Shown here in pieces: positions 35,493 to 44,685 of a stretch of 64,000 nucleotides of DNA. The DNA lies in contig NZ_JARGND010000009.1 of the NCBI RefSeq assembly GCF_029212645.1, positions 17,247-81,246 of the forward strand, in the 5' to 3' direction. Origin of the DNA: Vannielia sp. (GTDB lineage Bacteria > Pseudomonadota > Alphaproteobacteria > Rhodobacterales > Rhodobacteraceae). A program made the translations under genes and the position numbers. The notes beneath the pieces were generated by a model, which saw only the letters and a program-made list of their open reading frames with translations, did not search any database and had not been told where the DNA came from. Within the stretch, counting starts at the first letter, position 1, and the number at the start of each line of letters is the position of its first letter.

Positions 35493-36955
35493 TGGACCTG
35501 AACCTCGAAAACCTGAACAACCTGCCCGAGGGGGTGCGCGGCCCGTCCTATGAGCGCGCCGATCTGTCGGCCGGGATCGTGCATATCGGCCTTGGCAATT
35601 TTCACCGGGCGCATCAGGCGTGGTATCTTCACCGGCTGATGGATCAAGGGCTGGCCCATGACTGGGCCATTCTGGGGGCGGGTGTGCGCCCGGCCGATGC
35701 CGCCCAGCGCGAGCGGATGCTGGTGCAGGATTGCCTGACGACCCTCATTGAGCTTGATCCTTCGGGCAAATCCGCCGAGGTCACGGGCGGGATGATTGGC
35801 TTTATTCCGGTGGCGGCAGACAACGCGCCGCTGATCGCTCAAATGGCCGCGCCTGCCATTCGCATCGTCGCGCTCACGGTGACCGAGGGGGGCTACTACG
35901 TGGCCGCCGACGGCAGCTTTGATGCACAAAACGCCGATATCCAGCACGATGCCGCGCATCCCGACGCGCCCAAAACCGCCTTTGGCGCGATGATTGCCGC
36001 GCTCAAGGCGCGCCGCGCAAACGGGGCCGGGCCGTTTACCTGCCAAAGCTGCGACAACCTTCAGGGCAATGGCGATATCCTGCGCCAAACCGTGCTGGGG
36101 CTGGCCCAACTGTCAGACCCTGATCTTGCCGACTGGATCGACCAGAACGTGACCTTCCCCAATGCCATGGTGGATTGCATCGTTCCGGCCACCGGCCCCA
36201 AGGAGCTGGCGCTGGTCAAGACCTTTGGCATCAGGGATGCCGCGCCCGTCACCCATGAGAACTTTCGCCAATGGGTGATCGAAGACAACTTTTGCGCCGG
36301 TCGCCCGGAGTGGGACAAGGTTGGCGCCACCTTCACCGACAATGTGCACGACTATGAGGCGATGAAGCTGCGCCAGCTCAACGCTGGCCACCAGATCATT
36401 GCCACGCCGGGTGAGTTGCTGTCGGTCGCCACGATTGCCGGCGCCATGGCCACCCCGCTGATCCAGGGCCTGTTTCGCAAGATCGAAACCGAAGAGATCG
36501 TGCCGCATGTCACCGCCGTGCCGGGGATGACGCCGCTGGCCTATGTTGATCTGATCGAGCGGCGCTTTGCCAACCCCGAGATCCACGACACCACCCGCCG
36601 CGTGGCCTTTGATGGCTCGTCGCGCCACACGGGCTTTTTGCACCCGATCATCCGCGATGCCCTCGCCGCTGGCACCCCGATGGAAGGCCTGGCCCTGGTC
36701 GAGGCACTTTGGGCGCGGATGTGCTTTGGCACACGCGAAGACGGCAGCCTGATCGAGCCGAACGACCCTGTTTGGGACAGGCTGAACAAAGCGGCCACCG
36801 ATGCAAAAGACGCGCCCGAAGCCTGGATCGCACAGCGCAATATCTACGGTGATCTTGGCGACGATCCGCGCTTTGCCGCAAGCTTTACAGAGTGGCTCCG
36901 CCTGATCTGGAGCGACGGCACAGAAGCCGCTTTGCGCCGCTATCTCGACAGCTAA
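35492..36955 (+). CDS. mtlK: Mannitol 2-dehydrogenase
   Basis: A 487-residue cytoplasmic polyol-specific long-chain dehydrogenase that oxidises mannitol to fructose. Key segments are HIGLGNFHRAHQAWYLHRLM, FPNAMVDCIVPATGP and the catalytic KLRQLNAGHQII (Lys, Asn and His of the family). The ATG at 35492 overlaps the smoS stop; an in-frame ATG lies 12 bases upstream. It ends the operon. The fructokinase gene (mtlZ) that follows in some relatives is absent, so fructose must be phosphorylated by a kinase encoded elsewhere. Confidence 0.92.
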   Translation: MDLNLENLNNLPEGVRGPSYERADLSAGIVHIGLGNFHRAHQAWYLHRLMDQGLAHDWAILGAGVRPADAAQRERMLVQDCLTTLIELDPSGKSAEVTGGMIGFIPVAADNAPLIAQMAAPAIRIVALTVTEGGYYVAADGSFDAQNADIQHDAAHPDAPKTAFGAMIAALKARRANGAGPFTCQSCDNLQGNGDILRQTVLGLAQLSDPDLADWIDQNVTFPNAMVDCIVPATGPKELALVKTFGIRDAAPVTHENFRQWVIEDNFCAGRPEWDKVGATFTDNVHDYEAMKLRQLNAGHQIIATPGELLSVATIAGAMATPLIQGLFRKIETEEIVPHVTAVPGMTPLAYVDLIERRFANPEIHDTTRRVAFDGSSRHTGFLHPIIRDALAAGTPMEGLALVEALWARMCFGTREDGSLIEPNDPVWDRLNKAATDAKDAPEAWIAQRNIYGDLGDDPRFAASFTEWLRLIWSDGTEAALRRYLDS

Positions 36956-36991
36956 GGGAAGGCGGGGTAAGTCAAGCGGGGTAAGGCAAGC

Positions 36992-37015
36992 GGGGCCGCG
37001 CGGTTTTGCGGCCCC
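36992..37015. terminator. Terminator between convergent mtlK and the dipeptide operon
   Basis: Stem GGGGCCGC / GCGGCCCC with an 8-base loop, in the 71-base interval between convergent genes. It is followed after a few bases by GGTTTTCT on the plus strand. Just upstream there is a short imperfect direct repeat of AAGCGGGGTAAG. Confidence 0.55.
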
Positions 37016-37026
37016 CTGCCGGTTTT

Positions 37027-37779
37027 CTAAAGCGAAGCGTCAAGCAAGTGGCGCGAATACTCGTGCCTGGCATTGCGGGTGCGCAGGTCTTCCACGCTGA
37101 GGATTTCAACGATCTCGCCGTCCTTCATCACCGCCAGCCGGTTGCACATGTGTCCAACCACCGACAGATCATGGGACACCATCAAATAGGTCAGCCCATG
37201 CTCGGCGCGCAGGTCGGCCAGCAGGTTGAGGATTTCGGCCTGCACCGACACATCCAGCGCCGAGGTTGGCTCATCCAGCAGCAGCAGCTTTGGCTCAGGC
37301 GCGAGTGCGCGGGCGATGGCGACGCGCTGGCGCTGCCCCCCCGATAGCTGGTGCGGGTAGCGAAAGCGGAACGCCTGGCCAAGCCCCACGTCATCCAGCA
37401 GCCGCTTCACGCGATTGTCGATATTGCTGAAGCCGTGCAGGCGCAGGGTTTCGCCAAGCACCCGGTCCACCGATTGGCGCGGGTGGAGCGAGGCGTAGGG
37501 GTCTTGAAAAACCATCTGCACCTTCTTGAAAAACGACTTTGGGCGCTTGCGCGGGATCGGCTCACCCGCCACCTTCAGGCTGCCCGACCAGTCGGGCGCA
37601 AGCCCGGTGATCGCCCGCAGGATGGTGGATTTTCCCGAGCCACTTTCGCCGACAAGGCCAAAACTTTCGCCCTGTTCCACCGAAAAGCTGGCGGATTTCA
37701 CGGCATCTACCCGGTCACGGCCAAGGCCGAACCAGACATCGAGGTTTTCCACCTCCAGCATGGGGGTTGCGCCGCTCAT
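37027..37779 (-). CDS. Dipeptide/oligopeptide ABC transporter ATP-binding protein (DppF-like)
   Basis: A 250-residue ATPase with [48 protein letters not shown] and SHDLSVVGH. The [13 protein letters not shown] segment is typical of the DppF/OppF partner. The start at 37779 overlaps the upstream ATPase stop by 4 bases. It is the last gene of a five-gene peptide importer and pairs with the DppD-like ATPase. The protein is somewhat shorter than typical DppF, lacking much of the C-terminal extension. Confidence 0.9.
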   Translation of the reverse strand: MSGATPMLEVENLDVWFGLGRDRVDAVKSASFSVEQGESFGLVGESGSGKSTILRAITGLAPDWSGSLKVAGEPIPRKRPKSFFKKVQMVFQDPYASLHPRQSVDRVLGETLRLHGFSNIDNRVKRLLDDVGLGQAFRFRYPHQLSGGQRQRVAIARALAPEPKLLLLDEPTSALDVSVQAEILNLLADLRAEHGLTYLMVSHDLSVVGHMCNRLAVMKDGEIVEILSVEDLRTRNARHEYSRHLLDASL

Positions 37780-38636
37780 ATCCGGCCACTCACGCTGGGG
37801 GCCAGCGCCCATTCGTCCTCACGTTTGAGCACATCAAGCCGTTCACGCGGGGCATCAAGGTGGGGCAGCGAATTGAGCAGCCCACGGGTGTAGGGGTGCT
37901 TGGCCTCTTGCAGTTTGTCGGCATCACACACCTCCACGATACGCCCGGAATACATGATCAGAACCCTGTCACAAAAATCAGCCACGAGGTTAAGATCATG
38001 GCTGATAAAGATCAGGCCCATGCCGCGCTCCTTTACCAGCTTGTCCATGATATCAAGCACTTGCCGCTGCACCGATACATCCAGCGCCGAGGTTGGCTCA
38101 TCGGCGATCAGGATTTCGGGGTTGGGAATGAGCATCATCGCAATCATGATCCGCTGGCCCATCCCGCCTGACATTTCGTGCGGATAGGCGCGCATCACCC
38201 GCTCGGGGTCCCGTATCGACACGGCTTCCAGCATCTCGATCGCCTTGGTGTAAGCGGCGCTTTTAGAGGCTTTGGAGTGCAGGCGATAGGCCTCGATGAT
38301 CTGGGCGCCAATGGTCATCACCGGATTGAGCGAGAACTTCGGGTCTTGCATCACCATCGAAATCCGTTGCCCACGCACGGCGCGCATATCCCGCTCGGAT
38401 TTTTCCAGCAGGTTCTCGCCGTCAAGCAGGACATGCTTGGCCTCCACCTGCCCCGGCGGGCGGATCAGGCGCAGGATCGCGCGGCCTGTCATGGACTTGC
38501 CAGAGCCACTTTCTCCAACGATCCCAAGCCGCTCGCGGCCAAGGGTGAAGGACACACCGCGCACCGCATCAAAGGTGCCGTGGCGCGACGGGAAGCGCAC
38601 CCAGAGGTCTTCGACATCAAGGAGAGGATCTGCCAT
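37776..38636 (-). CDS. Dipeptide/oligopeptide ABC transporter ATP-binding protein (DppD-like)
   Basis: A 286-residue ATPase with Walker [26 protein letters not shown], signature EMSGGMGQRIMIAMML, Walker [13 protein letters not shown] and SHDLNLVADF. The C-terminal KHPYTRGLLNSLPHL is the oligopeptide-transporter ATPase extension. It lies 2 bases after the DppC-like permease and overlaps the next ATPase. It acts in a heterodimer on the cytoplasmic face of the importer. Confidence 0.92.
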   Translation of the reverse strand: MADPLLDVEDLWVRFPSRHGTFDAVRGVSFTLGRERLGIVGESGSGKSMTGRAILRLIRPPGQVEAKHVLLDGENLLEKSERDMRAVRGQRISMVMQDPKFSLNPVMTIGAQIIEAYRLHSKASKSAAYTKAIEMLEAVSIRDPERVMRAYPHEMSGGMGQRIMIAMMLIPNPEILIADEPTSALDVSVQRQVLDIMDKLVKERGMGLIFISHDLNLVADFCDRVLIMYSGRIVEVCDADKLQEAKHPYTRGLLNSLPHLDAPRERLDVLKREDEWALAPSVSGRI

Positions 38637-38638
38637 GG

Positions 38639-39571
38639 CTATTCTCCTGCCTTGGGGTCGAGCACATCGCGCAGCCCGTCACCGATGAGGTTGAAGGCCA
38701 GCGACACGGTAAAGATCGCAAGGCCCGGCATGGTGGCAACCCACCAGTGATCCAGGATAAACCGCCGCCCTTCAGAGATCATCGCGCCCCACTCAGGGCT
38801 TGGCGGCTGTGCCCCCAGCCCCAGAAACCCAAGCCCGGCGGCGGCAAGGATGATGCCTGCCATATCCAGCGTAACCCGCACGATCAGCGAGGAAATGCAG
38901 AGCGGCCAGATATGCCGGGTGATGATGCGCAGCGGCCCGGCGCCCTGCAACTTGATGGCGCTGATATAGTCCGAAGAACGGATCGTGAGCGTTTCGGCGC
39001 GCGCCATGCGGGCATAGGGTGGCCATGCGGTGAGCGAGATGGCGAGCACCGCGTTTTCGATCCCCGCGCCCAGCGCCGCCACGAAGGCCAGCGCCAGCAC
39101 AAGCCGCGGGAAGGCGAGGAAAATATCGGTGATGCGCATCAACACCTTATCAAGCCAGCCGCCAACGTAGCCCGCAATCGTGCCCACCAGCAGCCCGGCA
39201 ACGGGCGCGATAAGCGCCACGAGCGCAACGATATAAAGGGTGATCCGCGAGCCATAGATCAGCCGGGACAGGATATCACGCCCCAGGCTATCGGTGCCCA
39301 GCAGGTGCCCCTCGGCCCCCAGCGGCTGCAACCGGTTAGCCAGGTTTTGCGCAAACGGATCGTGCGGGGCCAGAAGCGGCGCGAAGAGCGCCATCAGCAC
39401 CAGCGCCACAAGGATCACCAGCCCGATCATGGCCATGGTGTTGGAGCGAAACGACAGCCAGCCGACATAGGCCGCCGAAGCGCGCGCGTGCATCCGCGAG
39501 GTGGGGGTTTCGGCGAGCAGCCAGGCGCGCCAGCCTTGCGGTGCTGCGGTATGGGAAGAAGCGTCTGTCAT
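38639..39571 (-). CDS. Dipeptide ABC transporter permease (DppC-like)
   Basis: A 310-residue inner-membrane permease with an N-terminal OppC-type segment and about six spans. GTDSLGRDILSRLIYGSRIT is the diagnostic block of this subfamily, and AISLTAWPPYARMARAETL is its EAA region. The ATG at 39571 lies 1 base after the DppB-like stop; a slightly longer frame would overlap that gene. It forms the channel with the DppB-like protein. Confidence 0.9.
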   Translation of the reverse strand: MTDASSHTAAPQGWRAWLLAETPTSRMHARASAAYVGWLSFRSNTMAMIGLVILVALVLMALFAPLLAPHDPFAQNLANRLQPLGAEGHLLGTDSLGRDILSRLIYGSRITLYIVALVALIAPVAGLLVGTIAGYVGGWLDKVLMRITDIFLAFPRLVLALAFVAALGAGIENAVLAISLTAWPPYARMARAETLTIRSSDYISAIKLQGAGPLRIITRHIWPLCISSLIVRVTLDMAGIILAAAGLGFLGLGAQPPSPEWGAMISEGRRFILDHWWVATMPGLAIFTVSLAFNLIGDGLRDVLDPKAGE

Positions 39572-39572
39572 G

Positions 39573-40649
39573 TTATTTCGCCCGCGGATCAAAGACCTTG
39601 TAGAGCAGGTCCGAGAAGATATTGAGCAGGATAAAGATCAACCCCACCACGACGGTGCCACCCAGCACGGCGTTCATATCCGCCGAAAGCAGGGCGGTGG
39701 TGATATAGCTGCCAATGCCTGGCCATGAGAAGATGATCTCGGTCAGCACCGAGCCTTCCAGCAGGTTGGCATAAGACAGCGCGATCACGGTGATGAGCTG
39801 CACCCGGATGTTCTTGAACGCATGTTTCCAGATCACGTTCCACTCGGACATGCCTTTCACCCGCGCGGTTGTCACGTATTCGGCGCTGAGCTGTTCGAGC
39901 ATGAAGGAGCGGGTCATCCGGCTGACATAGGCCAGCGAGTAATACCCCAGCAGCGAGGCGGGCAGGATGATATGCGAGAAGGCATCGCGGAACACTTCGA
40001 GATTGCCGTCGAGCAGGCTGTCCACAAGGATCAGCCCGGTGCGCGCGGGAACCACATCGGCATAGAAGATGCCCACGCGGCCCGGCCCGCCGACCCAGCC
40101 GAGAACGCCATAAAAGATCAGCAGCCCCATCAGGCCGAGCCAGAAGATCGGCATCGAATAGCCAACCAGCGCTACAACGCGGGCGATCTGATCAATCCAG
40201 CTTCCCTTGTGCACAGCCGCCAGCACGCCCAGCGGCACGCCGAAGATCACGCCAAAGATGATGCCCAGCGTGGCCAGTTCCAGCGTGGCGGGAAAGACGC
40301 GGGCGATATCCTCGGAAACCGGGCGCGCATTCAGCAGCGAGGTGCCAAAATCGAGGTGGATCACATCCCAGAGGTAGTAAAGAAACTGCACGAGCAGCGG
40401 CTTATCAAGGCCCAACTGTTCGTAAACCGCATCATAGGTGGATTGCGACGCCCGCTCGCCAACGATGGCAAGCACCGGGTCGATCGGCATGACACGCCCG
40501 ATGATGAAGGTGATAAAGAGCAGCCCCAGCAGGGTAACAGCGATTGTCCCCAGGGTGCTGGCGACCGACCGCCCAAAGCGCATCCCGCGCGAGGCGGAGA
40601 GGGGCGCCCGTTGCGGGCGCCCCCCGTTGCTGTCTTCCGACAGGGCCAT
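39573..40649 (-). CDS. Dipeptide ABC transporter permease (DppB-like)
   Basis: A 358-residue inner-membrane protein with a long cytoplasmic N-terminus and six spans. It carries family blocks LGLDKPLLVQFLYYLWDV, DFGTSLLNARPV, RTARVKG-like ARVKGMSEWNVIWKHAFKN and FSWPGIGSYITTALLSADM. It begins directly at the stop of the substrate-binding gene. The extended N-terminus (about 40 residues before the first span) is the only unusual point. Confidence 0.9.
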   Translation of the reverse strand: MALSEDSNGGRPQRAPLSASRGMRFGRSVASTLGTIAVTLLGLLFITFIIGRVMPIDPVLAIVGERASQSTYDAVYEQLGLDKPLLVQFLYYLWDVIHLDFGTSLLNARPVSEDIARVFPATLELATLGIIFGVIFGVPLGVLAAVHKGSWIDQIARVVALVGYSMPIFWLGLMGLLIFYGVLGWVGGPGRVGIFYADVVPARTGLILVDSLLDGNLEVFRDAFSHIILPASLLGYYSLAYVSRMTRSFMLEQLSAEYVTTARVKGMSEWNVIWKHAFKNIRVQLITVIALSYANLLEGSVLTEIIFSWPGIGSYITTALLSADMNAVLGGTVVVGLIFILLNIFSDLLYKVFDPRAK

Positions 40650-42248
40650 TTATTTGGTGACCTGCCAGTAAGCGGCGGCGGTCACGGCCTGGCCGGTGGA
40701 CCAGTTTTGCACATTGTCCCGCAGCGCCGATTGCTCGATCTGCTGGAACATGATGGCAAAGGGAGAGATCTCGCGGAATTCCTTCTGGATATCGAGATAC
40801 ATCTGCACCCGCTTTTCGCGGTCGCCCTCGGTCACGGCGGCCTCGACCTTTTCGGTCAGCCCGCCTGCGTCCCAGCCGGTGCGCCATGCCAGAAGACCGG
40901 TGGCATTGGCTTCGTCCGAGTTGTCGGGGTTGTAGGCGAAGGTGCCGGCGTTGGTTTGCGGATCAGGGTAATCCGGGCCCCATGCGCCGAGGTAAACATC
41001 AAGATCACGCGCCCGGAAGCGGGCCAGAATCTGCTTGGCGGTGCCAACGGTGATGTTGAGGGTAATCCCGGCCTGAGCGAAGGTGTTTTGCAGCGATTGT
41101 GCAATCTCCATCCGTTCCTGCGCTTCGCGCACGCCAACTTCGATTTCCAGCCCTTCAACCCCGGCCGAGGCCAAAAGCTCCTTGGCCTTTTCGATGTTCA
41201 GCGAGAACGGGTTTTCATCCGAAGCGCCAAGATAGGTGGCGGGCAGGAAATTCTGGTGGATGGTGTACTGGCCGTTGAGGAACGAGTTCTTCATCCCCTC
41301 ATAGTCGATCAGGTATTTGACCGCCATGCGCACTTCGGGCTTGGCAAGCACCTCGTGCTTTTGATTGAGGGCGATGTACATCAAGCGGCCTTTCAGCTCG
41401 TCTTCGATGACCACACCATCGGCCTCTGTCGCCCCGGCGATGTCTTCGGGGTTGAGGTTGCGGGCGATGTCGATGTCACCGCGCTCCAGCAGCAGGCGCT
41501 GGGAGGCGCTTTCAAGCACATGGCGCACGATCACCCGTTCCATCGCAGGCGCACCGCCAAAATACTCGGGATAAGAGGTCATGGTGACGCTCTCGTTGGG
41601 CTTCCAGCTATCCAGCTTGTAGGGGCCGGAGCCTGCGGTATTGGTCTTGAGCCATGTGTTGCCCATGTCGCCGTCAACCTCATTGGCCATGACGGTTTCC
41701 TTGTCAACGATGCCGCCGATGGTAGCGGTCAGGCAGTTGAGCACGAAGGAGGTGGCGTATTTCTTGTCGGTCGTGATGATCAGCTTGTTGCCGTCAGCCT
41801 TGATCGTTTCGGCCACATTTTCGGGGGTAAAGCCGAACTGGGTGAGGATAAAGGCCGGGGTCTTGTTGAGGATCACCGCACGCTGGAGCGAAAAGGCTGC
41901 ATCCTCGGCGCGCACCGGGTTGCCGGACTGGAAGGTGACGCCTTCACGCATGGTGAAGGTGATGGTCTTGCCGTCTTCGCTCACTTCCCAGCTTTCCGCG
42001 AGGTCGGGCTGGTAACCCGCGGCCAGATCAAGCGGATCAAGGGTGACCAGCCGGTTATAGGTGTTGCGCGAAATGTCGGCGCCCGCAAATTCAAAGCTTT
42101 CCGCCGGGTCCAGCGTGGTCACATCATCAATCCGGTGGGCGATGACAAGCATGTTCGCCGGGGTTTCGGCCACCACGGGCGCGAAGGACGACACGCTTAC
42201 AGCAAGGCCAATCGCGGCGCTTGTCAGCAGTCTGTTAAAAGCATTCAT
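40650..42248 (-). CDS. Peptide ABC transporter substrate-binding protein (DppA-like, family 5)
   Basis: A 532-residue periplasmic protein. The signal peptide is LLTSAAIGLAVSVSSFAPVVAE. The mature part has the SBP family 5 features VTTLDPAESFEFAGADISRN, AESWEVSEDGKTITFTMREG and GPYKLDSWKPNESVTMTSY. It is encoded with two permeases, two ATPases and, upstream, an M19 dipeptidase. Dipeptides or short modified peptides are therefore the likely cargo, though this family also binds other ligands. Confidence 0.9.
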   Translation of the reverse strand: MNAFNRLLTSAAIGLAVSVSSFAPVVAETPANMLVIAHRIDDVTTLDPAESFEFAGADISRNTYNRLVTLDPLDLAAGYQPDLAESWEVSEDGKTITFTMREGVTFQSGNPVRAEDAAFSLQRAVILNKTPAFILTQFGFTPENVAETIKADGNKLIITTDKKYATSFVLNCLTATIGGIVDKETVMANEVDGDMGNTWLKTNTAGSGPYKLDSWKPNESVTMTSYPEYFGGAPAMERVIVRHVLESASQRLLLERGDIDIARNLNPEDIAGATEADGVVIEDELKGRLMYIALNQKHEVLAKPEVRMAVKYLIDYEGMKNSFLNGQYTIHQNFLPATYLGASDENPFSLNIEKAKELLASAGVEGLEIEVGVREAQERMEIAQSLQNTFAQAGITLNITVGTAKQILARFRARDLDVYLGAWGPDYPDPQTNAGTFAYNPDNSDEANATGLLAWRTGWDAGGLTEKVEAAVTEGDREKRVQMYLDIQKEFREISPFAIMFQQIEQSALRDNVQNWSTGQAVTAAAYWQVTK

Positions 42249-42301
42249 ATCTAGAACCTCTCCTGTTCTGTTTCAGTCAGATAGCTACGTTGATCCGGGG
42301 G

Positions 42302-43363
42302 TTAACTCCCCCATGTGAGTTCAAGAACGCGCAGCCAGTTTCCATGGCAGAGCTTGGTGACGAGAGCCTCGCCATAGCCGTGCTCGATCATGGCCTTTCG
42401 CAGACGGGGCAACGCGGCGCAGGAGGCAAGCTCCTGTGGCACTGTCGTTCCGTCATAGTCGGAGCCGAGGCCAACACGGTCCTCGCCCAGATGCTCAATG
42501 AGGTGGTCGAGATGCCGAAGCATCAGCGTAAGCGGCACATCGGCCTCGGCTTGGCCATCTTCCCGCAGGAAGGCCACCCCAAAGTTCAAGCCCACCATAC
42601 CATCGCTCTCACGAATTGCTGCAAGTTGTTTATCGGTCAGGTTGCGGCTGTGCGGGCTGATGGCGTGGGAGCAGGAGTGAGTGGCCACAAGCGGCTTGGT
42701 TGAATGGCGCGACACATCCCAAAAGCCCGCCTCGTTGAGGTGCGACAGATCAATCAGCACGCCCAGCGCATTGCAGCGCCGCACCAGCCGCAGCCCGTGG
42801 TCGGTCAACCCCGGCCCGGTATCGGGGCTGGAGGGATAGCGAAACGGCACCCCTTCGCCAAAAATCGTGCTGCGGCTCCAGACCGGCCCAAGTGAGCGCA
42901 ACCCGGCGGCATAAAGCACATCGAGCACATGGAAATCCGGGTCAATCGCCTCGGCCCCTTCCATATGCAACACCGCCACCATGCGGCCCGCTGCCAGGGC
43001 TGTGCGGATATCGGCGGCGGTATGGGCGATGGTGAGCGCGCCCTGACGCTCCAGCTCAAACAGGATCGCCGCCTGCGCCATGGCCACCGGAAAGGCATCT
43101 TCCCAGTCAATCGGATCGGGCGCTGGCAGGTCATATGAAGGCTGTGACATCGCCGCCTTGCGGGCCGCCCGATCCATCGGGGAGGGCACAAACACCGCAA
43201 ACATCCCGCCGCCAAATCCACCCTCGGCGGCGCGTGGCACATCAATCGCGCCCTCTCGTCCGGTGGCAAATTGAGGGGCCGCTGCAACCCCGCCAGCCCG
43301 GTAGAGCTGGAACAATACATCATTATGGCCGTCAAACACGGCCGGAGTAGCAGCAGTCGTCAA
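42302..43363 (-). CDS. Membrane dipeptidase (renal dipeptidase, M19 family)
   Basis: A 353-residue zinc dipeptidase. Metal and active-site segments are FDGHNDVLFQL (HxD), VLHMEGAEAID (Glu ligand), LIDLSHLNEAGFWDV, ATHSCSHAISPHSRNLTD and RVGLGSDYDGTTVP. No signal peptide is visible, so it is probably cytoplasmic, like many bacterial members. It is the first gene of the operon, 53 bases before the binding protein, and suggests that imported dipeptides (possibly with D-residues) are cleaved on entry. Confidence 0.92.
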   Translation of the reverse strand: MTTAATPAVFDGHNDVLFQLYRAGGVAAAPQFATGREGAIDVPRAAEGGFGGGMFAVFVPSPMDRAARKAAMSQPSYDLPAPDPIDWEDAFPVAMAQAAILFELERQGALTIAHTAADIRTALAAGRMVAVLHMEGAEAIDPDFHVLDVLYAAGLRSLGPVWSRSTIFGEGVPFRYPSSPDTGPGLTDHGLRLVRRCNALGVLIDLSHLNEAGFWDVSRHSTKPLVATHSCSHAISPHSRNLTDKQLAAIRESDGMVGLNFGVAFLREDGQAEADVPLTLMLRHLDHLIEHLGEDRVGLGSDYDGTTVPQELASCAALPRLRKAMIEHGYGEALVTKLCHGNWLRVLELTWGS

Positions 43364-43432
43364 TGAATCTGTCCCCTGATTTCTAACGACGTTACCGCAT
43401 GTTCTTTCATGGACCAGCGCAAATTATATGAT

Positions 43433-43458
43433 AAAAGATCATACACCCATGATCTTTT
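43433..43458. promoter_or_regulatory. Palindromic operator between the dipeptidase operon and its LysR regulator
   Basis: A perfect 10-bp dyad AAAAGATCAT / ATGATCTTTT with a 6-base spacer, centred in the 107-base divergent interval and ending 12 bases before the regulator start. Position and symmetry fit a LysR-type regulatory site controlling both directions. Confidence 0.65.
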
Positions 43459-43470
43459 TGCAGGTGCAGC

Positions 43471-44388
43471 ATGGCCACCAAGAGCTGGCATAGCCTCCCG
43501 GAATACCAAGCGCTGCGGGCGTTGATGGAAAGCGGCACCACCGCCAAGGCCGCGGCGCGGCTGGGGCGCTCGCAATCGGCGATCAGCCGGTCCATCGCCA
43601 GCCTTGAGGACCGCACCGGGCGGATGCTGTTTGAGCGCGACGGCGGGCGGCTTAGCCCGACCAACGAGGCCGCACAGCTCAACCGGCGCCTTGATGCGCT
43701 GTTCGAGGCTTTGGACCGGATTGACGGCCCCTCCGAAGCCGCGCAGGAAACCCTCTCCATCGCCGCCCCGCCAAGCTACGCGCACCGCTTTCTCATCCGC
43801 CATGTTGCCAGCTTTCTGAAAGCCAATCCGCATTTCTTTGTGCGCCTTGATGTGTCCCCCTCCGAAGACGTGATCCGTGGCATCCTTGATCGCCGCTTTG
43901 ATCTTGGCCTGACGGGGGTTGAGCTGAGCCGCGACGGGGTAAAGCTGGTGCCCTACCGCCGCTCCAGCGCGGTTTGCGCCATGCCCGCCGGCCACCCGCT
44001 GGAAAGGCTTGATGTGGTCCGCCCCGAAGACCTTGATGGCCAGGGCCTGATCGCGCTGAGCCACCGCCACGCCCGCCGCGCCCAGTTGGAAAAGGTGCTG
44101 CATGCCAGCAAAAGCGCGCCGATCATCCTTGCAGAGGTTTCAACCTCGCTCGCAGCGGTAGAGATGGCACGAGAGGGGCTGGGGCTGGCCATCGTCAACC
44201 CGTTTCCCATGGTCCAATACGCTGAAGGCACGGAGGACGGGGTGGTCTATCGTCCCTTCGCCTCGCAGATCGAATACCGCAGCTACTTCGTCATGCCAGA
44301 CCACCGCCCTGCCCCGGCCATTGCACGGGCATTCATGCGCCATCTGCGGCTGCACACCACGCGCGATGCGTTTACCGAAAAGGCGTGA
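43471..44388 (+). CDS. LysR-family transcriptional regulator, dipeptide operon
   Basis: A 305-residue regulator with an N-terminal winged HTH (LPEYQALRALMESGTTAKAA, LGRSQSAISRSIASLEDRTG) and a LysR substrate-binding domain (IAAPPSYAHRFLIRHVASFL, LGLAIVNPFPMVQY). It is transcribed divergently from the dipeptidase and transporter genes, with a perfect dyad in between. By the usual LysR pattern it activates that operon in response to a peptide-derived ligand and represses itself; the ligand is unknown. Confidence 0.88.
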   Translation: MATKSWHSLPEYQALRALMESGTTAKAAARLGRSQSAISRSIASLEDRTGRMLFERDGGRLSPTNEAAQLNRRLDALFEALDRIDGPSEAAQETLSIAAPPSYAHRFLIRHVASFLKANPHFFVRLDVSPSEDVIRGILDRRFDLGLTGVELSRDGVKLVPYRRSSAVCAMPAGHPLERLDVVRPEDLDGQGLIALSHRHARRAQLEKVLHASKSAPIILAEVSTSLAAVEMAREGLGLAIVNPFPMVQYAEGTEDGVVYRPFASQIEYRSYFVMPDHRPAPAIARAFMRHLRLHTTRDAFTEKA

Positions 44389-44685
44389 GGGCGGCTGACC
44401 ACCCTCGCGCGATATGGCTGTGACAGAAGCGTCGGGGCGCGCCAGCCCGAAAACCGCCAAGATCCAGCCCGAAACCTGCCAACATACCGGAGTATGAAAC
44501 GCTTTGAGCACGATTGCCGAGTTTCTGCGGGGGTCTCCGCAGTTTCACTAGACCGATCCAGAGCACTCGCGTATTTCCTGACCTACGAGCAGTGCCCTAA
44601 GAGTTCAGCTTGTCGGATACGCATGATCCGAAAGCCTGTGGTGCGGGTGGCGGCCCTGAAGTTATTGCCGAGGAGATAGTTATAA
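44389..44685. other. Intergenic stretch before the first RTX protease
   Basis: About 300 bases with no supportable gene. The right end has GAGGAG about 10 bases before the ATG at 44686. No terminator with a T run was seen after the LysR gene. Confidence 0.4.

Noticed and set aside
39822..42254. An 810-codon plus-strand frame opposite the dipeptide transporter genes
   Set aside because: It spans several confirmed genes on the other strand, is rich in His/Gly/Arg, has no motif and no ribosome site.
44494..44679. A small gene before the first RTX protease
   Set aside because: The frame shows no motif and no ribosome site, and its composition is not gene-like.
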